From NCBI RefSeq assembly GCF_900114825.1, contig NZ_FOUI01000004.1, positions 169,263-233,262 on the forward strand: a DNA stretch of 64,000 bases. The letters are read 5' to 3'. Within the stretch, counting starts at the first letter, position 1. The number at the start of each line of letters is the position of its first letter. Source of the DNA: Halopseudomonas yangmingensis (GTDB lineage Bacteria > Pseudomonadota > Gammaproteobacteria > Pseudomonadales > Pseudomonadaceae). A program made the translations under genes and the position numbers. This document shows, one piece after another, positions 58,727 through 64,000 of the stretch. The notes beneath the pieces are model-generated. The model was given only the letters and a program-made list of their open reading frames with translations, did no database searches and had not been told where the DNA came from.

Positions 58727-60616
58727 TCAGGCGCTCAGCCGCTGCTGAAGCTCGTCCAGACAGCCGGGATCCTCTATGGTAGACGGAACGGACCAGTCCT
58801 GTCCGGATGCCATTTGCCGCAGGGTGCGCCGCAGTATCTTGCCTGACCGGGTTTTTGGCAAACGCTCCACGATAAGCGCTTTCTGGAAACAGGCCAGTGC
58901 GCCAATGCGTTGTCGAATACGCTCGCGCAGTTCGGCGCAAAGCTGCTCTTCAGCAATGTTGCTGCCGTTACGCAACACCACCAGGCCAAGCGGCAACTCA
59001 CCCTTCAGGCTGTCAGGCACACCTATGACCGCGCATTCGGCAACCGCCGGGTGGCTACCCAGCACTTCTTCCATTTCGCCGGTGGACAGGCGGTGGCCGG
59101 CGACATTGATGATGTCGTCGGTACGCCCCATCACATACAGATAACCCTGCTCGTCCAGATAGCCTGCGTCTCCGGACTGGTAATGCCCGGGAAACTGTTG
59201 CAGGTAGCCTGCGGCAAAGCGTTCCGGATTGCCCCAGATCCCGCTCAGGCAACCCGGTGGCAGCGGGAGTTGCAGGCAAATGTTGCCCTGCTGTCCTGCG
59301 TCGACCGGCGCTCCATCATCGTCCAGTATGCGTACCTGATAACCGGGCATTGGTACCCCGGCAGAGCCTGGACGAATTGGCTTCAACCCGTAGCCGGCGG
59401 GATTGGCCGCAATCGCCCAGCCGGTTTCCGTCTGCCACCAGTGATCGATAACCGGGCGCTGGAGGTGTTCATTAAGCCACTCCCAAGTGGGAGGGTCCAG
59501 CCGTTCACCGGCCAGATATATCCGCTCCAGTGACGACAGGTCATATTTCGTCAATTGCTCGGCTTGAGGGTCCTCCTTGCGAATAGCGCGAAAGGCCGTT
59601 GGCGCAGCAAACAACAGTTTTACCTGATATTCGGCGCAAACGCGCCAGAAGGCGCCTGCGTCCGGCGTACGTACCGGCTTGCCTTCGTAGAGAATGCTGG
59701 TGCAGCCTGCCAGCAATGGGGCATAGACAATATAGGAATGCCCTACTACCCAGCCGACATCGGAAGCGGCCCAGAACACATCGCCCGGCTGCATTCCATA
59801 AACCGCATACATACTGCAAAGCATCGCCACTGCATGCCCGCCATGATCACGGACAACCCCTTTGGGCTTACCTGTGGTGCCCGAGGTGTAGAGGATGTAT
59901 AGGGGATGGCTGGCGGCCACCTCGACAGCGGCTGCGGGCAATGCATTGGCCAGCGCCCGTCTCCAGTCAAGGTCACGGCCGGCATAGAGTTCGGCCTGAT
60001 GCTGCGGGCGTTGCACCACAACACAGTGGCGCACAGGATGACGGGCTTCAGCAAGAGCGGCGTCAACCAGTGGCTTGTACGCAACAATCCGGTCAACCTC
60101 GATACCGCAAGATGCCGTAAGCACGATATCTGCTTCGGCATCGTCAATACGCATGGCCAGCTCATGGGCGGCAAAACCGCCAAACACCACGCAATGCACA
60201 GCGCCCAACCTGGCACAGGCAAGCATTGAAATCACAGCTTCAGGAATCATCGGCATGTAGATGATTACCCGGTCGCCGCATTCAACGCCCAGCTCGCGCA
60301 ACATGCCCGCACATTGGGCGACGCGTCTTGTCAATTCGGTATAGGAAATCCGTTCTTTGTTTGCGGTCACCGGCGAATCCCAGATCAGTGCAGTCTGTTC
60401 GCCGCGCCCGGCAGCCACCTGGGCATCAAGAGCCAGCCAAGCCGTGTTCAGGGTTCCATCGGGGAACCACTGGGCATGGCCGTGCTGATCCTGATCCAGA
60501 ACACGTTGTGGCTCCTTGAACCAGGTGAGTCGCTGCGCCTGGCGCGCCCAAAAGGCAACGGGGTCTTGTTCGGCCAGACGTTGGTCGGTGTTGTAGTCAC
60601 AGCGGGCAACGGACAT
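58727..60616 (-). CDS. prpE: Propionate-CoA ligase / short-chain acyl-CoA synthetase
   Basis: AMP-forming acyl-CoA synthetase of 629 residues, of the PrpE group (propionate, possibly acrylate or acetate). ATP motif YTSGTTGKPKG, the WWQTETG motif, the YMGRTDDIINVAGHRLS hinge and the C-terminal acetylatable Lys in TRSGKILRR are all present. GGGAGA precedes the ATG. It is divergent from the cNMP/CBS/DUF294 protein. The other prp genes are not in the window. Confidence 0.9.
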   Translation of the reverse strand: MSVARCDYNTDQRLAEQDPVAFWARQAQRLTWFKEPQRVLDQDQHGHAQWFPDGTLNTAWLALDAQVAAGRGEQTALIWDSPVTANKERISYTELTRRVAQCAGMLRELGVECGDRVIIYMPMIPEAVISMLACARLGAVHCVVFGGFAAHELAMRIDDAEADIVLTASCGIEVDRIVAYKPLVDAALAEARHPVRHCVVVQRPQHQAELYAGRDLDWRRALANALPAAAVEVAASHPLYILYTSGTTGKPKGVVRDHGGHAVAMLCSMYAVYGMQPGDVFWAASDVGWVVGHSYIVYAPLLAGCTSILYEGKPVRTPDAGAFWRVCAEYQVKLLFAAPTAFRAIRKEDPQAEQLTKYDLSSLERIYLAGERLDPPTWEWLNEHLQRPVIDHWWQTETGWAIAANPAGYGLKPIRPGSAGVPMPGYQVRILDDDGAPVDAGQQGNICLQLPLPPGCLSGIWGNPERFAAGYLQQFPGHYQSGDAGYLDEQGYLYVMGRTDDIINVAGHRLSTGEMEEVLGSHPAVAECAVIGVPDSLKGELPLGLVVLRNGSNIAEEQLCAELRERIRQRIGALACFQKALIVERLPKTRSGKILRRTLRQMASGQDWSVPSTIEDPGCLDELQQRLSA

Positions 60617-60767
60617 CGGGGAATCTCCCTGTTATTTTTTCCAAGAGACTACGCCTGTCCGTACATATGCAAACTAGACTTAGGTCGGATGGGCGGGGAC
60701 GGAAGCGGCTGACACACTGCACCGCAAGCTGGCGTTATCCTGTCTGCAACGCACGAGGAGCACGTAA

Positions 60768-62699
60768 ATGAGCAAAGATCTGGCCATGCAACAGGCCGGC
60801 CGAGCTGCCGTGCTGCAGAACGTGCACGGGACCATGACCTTCCTGCTTGGCTACCCGCCCTTCAACCAGATGGAGCACAGCCATCTGGCCTGGATGGTCG
60901 AACATTGCCAACTGCGCTTTTACGCCGAAGGTGAGTCGATCATCCGTCCGCAGGACGGCCCTGTTCAGCACTTTTACATCCTCAAGCAGGGGCTGGTGCG
61001 TGGAGAGCGCGTGCTGGCCGGCCAGTCACTGCCGGAAACCACGTTCGAGATCAGCGCCGGAGAATGCTTTCCGCTGGCGGCGTTGATTGGCGAGCGGGCC
61101 ACGCGCACCGAACATCTGGCAGGCGAGGACTGTTTCTGCCTTATGTTGCCGCGCAGTGACTTCGTCCGGCTGTTCTCGCTGTCACCGGTATTCCGCGACT
61201 TTGCCCTGCGCGGTGTAAGCAGCCTGCTTGATCAGGTCAACCAGCAGGCCCAGCTGCAGGCCACCGAAAGCCTCGGCGCCCAGTATTCACTGGATACCCG
61301 CATCGGTGATCTGGCTGTTCGCCATCCGATCAGTTGTGCCCCCGACATGCCTCTGCGTGAAGCTGTTCGTTTGATGCACGAAGCCGGCGTTGGCAGCATG
61401 GTGGTGGTCAATGACAGGCAACCCCAGGGCATCTTCACCCTGCGCGACCTGCGCCGGGTGGTTGCTGAGGGCGTTCCGTCACTGGATACACCCATCGCCG
61501 GGGCAATGACCTGTGAACCCTTTCACTTGCCGCCCTCCTCCAGCGCTTTCGATGCGGCCATTGCCATGACTACCCACCATATCGCGCATATCTGTGTGGT
61601 GGATCACGGCGAGTTGGTGGGTGTGGTGTCAGAACGCGACCTGTTCTCGCTGCAGCGGGTTGATCTGGTACATCTGGCGCGCACCATCCGTCAGGCAAGC
61701 CGGGTGGCCACGCTTGCTGCATTGCGCGCCGACATCCGCAGGCTGGTGGACAGCATGCTGGCGCACGGCGCCTCCTCCACGCAGATCACCCATATTGTTA
61801 CCCTGCTGAATGACCACACCGTGTGCCGGGTGATCGAGTTATGCATTCAATCCGAGGGCGACCCCGGTGTTCCTTTCAGCTGGCTGTGCTTTGGCAGCGA
61901 AGGGCGCCGCGAGCAGACCCTGCACACCGATCAGGACAACGCCATCCTGTTCGAGGCGGACAGCCCGGAGCAGGCGCTGCAAATCCGTGAGCGTTTGTTG
62001 CCGCTGGCCCGCAGCATCAATCAGGCGCTGGCCGAGTGCGGTTTTACCCTGTGCAAGGGCAATATCATGGCCGGCAACCCGGAGCTGTGCCTGTCGCGCG
62101 CTGAATGGGCGGCCCGTTTTGAGCGTTTTATCCGCGCAGCCACCCCGGAGAATTTGCTGAAGTCGTCGATCTATTTGGATTTCCGGGTGGTATGGGGCGC
62201 GGATCAGGGGGCCGAGCAGATGTTCGCCGAGGTCATGCGCAAGATTGCCGGCAACACCCTTTTTCAGCACATGCTGGCACAGAATGCCCTGCACCACCGC
62301 CCGCCAATCGGTCGATTCCGTGACTTTGTGGTTGCGCGCAGTGGCGCCGAGAAAGATACCCTGGACCTGAAAACCCAGGGCCTGACACCCTTTGTGGATG
62401 CCGCCAGACTGCTGGCATTGGCCCACGGTATCCGTGAACCCAACACACTGGAACGCTTTCGCCAATTGCGCGATATGGGCCTGATCGATGCCAAGGATGC
62501 CGATGCCTACGAGGAGGCCTATCACTTCATCCAGTTGATCCGCATGCAGCAGCACCAGCGTCAGCAGAGCGCCGACCAGCCCTTCAGCAACCGAATTGAT
62601 CCGGACAACCTGAACCATCTGGATCGGCGCATCCTGCGTGAGTCCTTCCGCCAGGCCAAACGCCTGCAAGCCAGCCTGGCCCTGAGGTACAAGTTGTGA
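60768..62699 (+). CDS. cNMP-binding / CBS / DUF294 nucleotidyltransferase-like signalling protein
   Basis: Multidomain cytoplasmic protein of 643 residues: cyclic-nucleotide-binding fold (~20-150), a pair of CBS domains (~165-300), a DUF294 nucleotidyltransferase-like domain with GSEGRREQTLHTDQDNAI (~370-390), and its C-terminal substrate-binding domain. The GS-x10-D-x-D pattern of nucleotidyltransferases is intact. Homologues sit beside acetate/propionate uptake and activation genes in pseudomonads and are thought to regulate that metabolism. It overlaps the exonuclease gene by four bases (GTGA). Effector unknown. Confidence 0.9.
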   Translation: MSKDLAMQQAGRAAVLQNVHGTMTFLLGYPPFNQMEHSHLAWMVEHCQLRFYAEGESIIRPQDGPVQHFYILKQGLVRGERVLAGQSLPETTFEISAGECFPLAALIGERATRTEHLAGEDCFCLMLPRSDFVRLFSLSPVFRDFALRGVSSLLDQVNQQAQLQATESLGAQYSLDTRIGDLAVRHPISCAPDMPLREAVRLMHEAGVGSMVVVNDRQPQGIFTLRDLRRVVAEGVPSLDTPIAGAMTCEPFHLPPSSSAFDAAIAMTTHHIAHICVVDHGELVGVVSERDLFSLQRVDLVHLARTIRQASRVATLAALRADIRRLVDSMLAHGASSTQITHIVTLLNDHTVCRVIELCIQSEGDPGVPFSWLCFGSEGRREQTLHTDQDNAILFEADSPEQALQIRERLLPLARSINQALAECGFTLCKGNIMAGNPELCLSRAEWAARFERFIRAATPENLLKSSIYLDFRVVWGADQGAEQMFAEVMRKIAGNTLFQHMLAQNALHHRPPIGRFRDFVVARSGAEKDTLDLKTQGLTPFVDAARLLALAHGIREPNTLERFRQLRDMGLIDAKDADAYEEAYHFIQLIRMQQHQRQQSADQPFSNRIDPDNLNHLDRRILRESFRQAKRLQASLALRYKL

Positions 62700-63406
62700 A
62701 ACTGCCAGGCTGGCTGTCGCGATTCCGCTGCTCGCCATTGAGCGAGGATCAGCGCAGGCGTCGCGATTGCCTGCCGCCGCCACAGCCGATCGATGCAACG
62801 CCGCTGGACCAGTTACGGCTGGTGGTGATGGATCTGGAAACCAGCGGACTGAATATCCAGCGCGACCAGATTCTGTCAGTGGGTGCGGTAGTGATTGAGC
62901 ATGCTGCCATCGATCTTGGCAGCCAGTATGAATGTACCCTGTACCGCGCCGGGCACCGTGTCAGCGAAAGCATTCTGATCCACGGCATTTCACCGAGCGC
63001 CATAGAACGCGGCGTGGCGGCAGAAGATGCATTGTTGGACTTTATGGAGTTTTCCGGGCAATGCCTGTTTGTTGCCTTCCATGCCCCCTTTGACCAGCGC
63101 ATGCTCAGCCGTGGGCTGCGCAAGGATCTGGGGCACCGCCTGCAACATCGCTTTATCGATGTGGCCGAATTGGCTCCCATGCTGTTTCCCGAAGCCAGGG
63201 TCGGACGTGGTGGACTGGATGACTGGCAACAGTGGTTCGGTCTGCACAACAGTCAACGCCATAACGCGGCAGCGGATGCCCTGGCCACCGCTGAGATCAT
63301 GTTGATCCTGCTCAGCAAGGCGCGCCGCGAGGGATTGCACACACTGCAGCAACTGCATAGCCGGCTGGGTCACTGGCGCCGGCTGAAATTGGCCAGAGGA
63401 GCCTAG
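62696..63406 (+). CDS. DnaQ-family 3'-5' exonuclease
   Basis: Exonuclease of 236 residues with the DEDDh motifs: DLETSG (Exo I), the HAPFDQRML segment (Exo II) and HNAAADALATAE (Exo III with catalytic His). It resembles stand-alone PolC/epsilon-type domains. The GTG start lies in the stop codon of the DUF294 gene; this pairing is conserved across gamma-proteobacteria, but why is unclear. Confidence 0.9.
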   Translation: MKLPGWLSRFRCSPLSEDQRRRRDCLPPPQPIDATPLDQLRLVVMDLETSGLNIQRDQILSVGAVVIEHAAIDLGSQYECTLYRAGHRVSESILIHGISPSAIERGVAAEDALLDFMEFSGQCLFVAFHAPFDQRMLSRGLRKDLGHRLQHRFIDVAELAPMLFPEARVGRGGLDDWQQWFGLHNSQRHNAAADALATAEIMLILLSKARREGLHTLQQLHSRLGHWRRLKLARGA

Positions 63407-63433
63407 ATGCCAGATATGCTCAACGTCAGGCAT

Positions 63434-63467
63434 AAAAAAACCCGACTTGTGAGAGTCGGGGTTTTTT
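63434..63467. terminator. Bidirectional intrinsic terminator
   Basis: A 7-bp stem (63441-63447 with 63454-63460), flanked by A7 on one side and T6 on the other, lies between the exonuclease and the convergent etfA. Confidence 0.9.
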
Positions 63468-63513
63468 CAGCTACAGGCCAGAAGCTTGTAGCTTGTAGAT
63501 TGCCGCTTGTGAC

Positions 63514-64000
63514 TTACAGCTTGCCGTCCAGCTCCGGAACCGCGTCGAACAGGTCAGCGACCAGGCCATAGTCGGCGACCGAGAAAATCGGTGCTTCCTC
63601 GTCCTTGTTGATCGCCACGATCACCTTGGAGTCCTTCATGCCGGCCAGGTGCTGGATGGCACCGCTGATGCCGACCGCCACGTACAGCTGCGGGGCAACG
63701 ATCTTGCCGGTCTGACCGACCTGCATGTCGTTCGGCACGAAGCCGGCGTCGACCGCAGCGCGCGAGGCACCCACGGCAGCGCCCAACTTGTCGGCAACCT
63801 TGTACAGCATCTCGAAGTTGTCGCCGTTCTGCATGCCACGGCCACCGGAGATGACGATCTTCGCCGAGGCCAGCTCGGGACGGTCGGACTTGGCCAGCTC
63901 TTCGCCAACAAAGGCCGAGACGCCAGCGTCGTGGGCGGCACCCACGGCTTCCACCGCAGCACTGCCACCTTCGGCGGCGACGGCGTCAAAACCGGTGGCG
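63514..64000 (-). CDS. etfA: Electron transfer flavoprotein subunit alpha, 3' part
   Basis: C-terminal ~162 residues of EtfA; the gene runs off the right edge, with the frame open to 64000. The FAD-binding region is intact ([67 protein letters not shown]). With EtfB it carries electrons from acyl-CoA dehydrogenases to the ETF-quinone oxidoreductase. Confidence 0.95.
   Translation of the reverse strand, partial: ATGFDAVAAEGGSAAVEAVGAAHDAGVSAFVGEELAKSDRPELASAKIVISGGRGMQNGDNFEMLYKVADKLGAAVGASRAAVDAGFVPNDMQVGQTGKIVAPQLYVAVGISGAIQHLAGMKDSKVIVAINKDEEAPIFSVADYGLVADLFDAVPELDGKL

Noticed and set aside
63483..63498. Short tandem AGCTTGTAGCTTGTAG next to etfA
   Set aside because: Two copies of an 8-base unit, too short to call a repeat element from this window.

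Overview
The window is a piece of a gamma-proteobacterial chromosome from the Pseudomonadaceae. Evidence is the conserved gene order: crfX-cmpX-sigX-oprF next to ppsR/ppsA/rraA; aceA; purB-hflD-mnmA-Nudix; icd, cspD, clpS-clpA; and gacA-uvrC-pgsA followed by tRNA-Gly, tRNA-Cys and tRNA-Leu. Protein sequences such as SigX, PurB and the 531-residue isocitrate lyase look typically pseudomonad. Moderate-to-high GC, a short OprF, several TTG/GTG starts and the absence of cmaX suggest a lineage outside the P. aeruginosa group, perhaps Halopseudomonas-like; that placement is inference. I see no insertion sequence, prophage, integron or CRISPR array. Most of the window is ordinary core genome, with accessory genes at about 37-53 kb.

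Layout. 1-7 kb: a diguanylate cyclase, a DUF411 protein, a BenE-type transporter, a TonB-dependent receptor with a Fur-like site, and a LysR regulator. 6.2-13.4 kb: ppsR and ppsA (divergent), rraA, crfX-cmpX-sigX-oprF and a thioesterase. 13.6-25.2 kb: isocitrate lyase with a long leader, a lone secretin-type protein, a GNAT fusion, ribosomal oxygenase roxA, purB, an intergenic inverted-repeat element, a DMT transporter, hflD-mnmA-Nudix, icd and cspD. 25.4-37 kb: clpS-clpA, xthA, tamA-tamB, tpx and a second-type FtsH. 37-45.8 kb: an AraC regulator divergent from a 1268-residue ferredoxin/NADPH reductase/molybdopterin oxidoreductase fusion, a nucleoside deaminase, then an FNR-type regulator, an octaheme cytochrome c and a membrane cytochrome b. 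45.8-53.6 kb: an HlyD/FtsX/ATPase exporter, a PilZ protein, a GspE/MshE-type ATPase, a PCuAC copper chaperone and a TRIC-like channel. 53.6-64 kb: gor, three tRNAs, pgsA, uvrC, gacA, prpE, a cNMP/CBS/DUF294 protein with a DnaQ-type exonuclease, and the 3' part of etfA.

Themes. Carbon flux around isocitrate and PEP is well represented (aceA, icd, ppsA/ppsR, prpE). The icd and aceA upstream regions share TGTAG[T/C]-N14-ACTACA elements that look like sites for one regulator. The most unusual object is the fusion protein at 38278-42084, which carries an NADPH-to-iron-sulphur electron chain and a molybdenum catalytic domain in one soluble polypeptide. The second is the FNR regulator/octaheme cytochrome/cytochrome b module, which looks like an oxygen-controlled quinol-linked periplasmic reductase.
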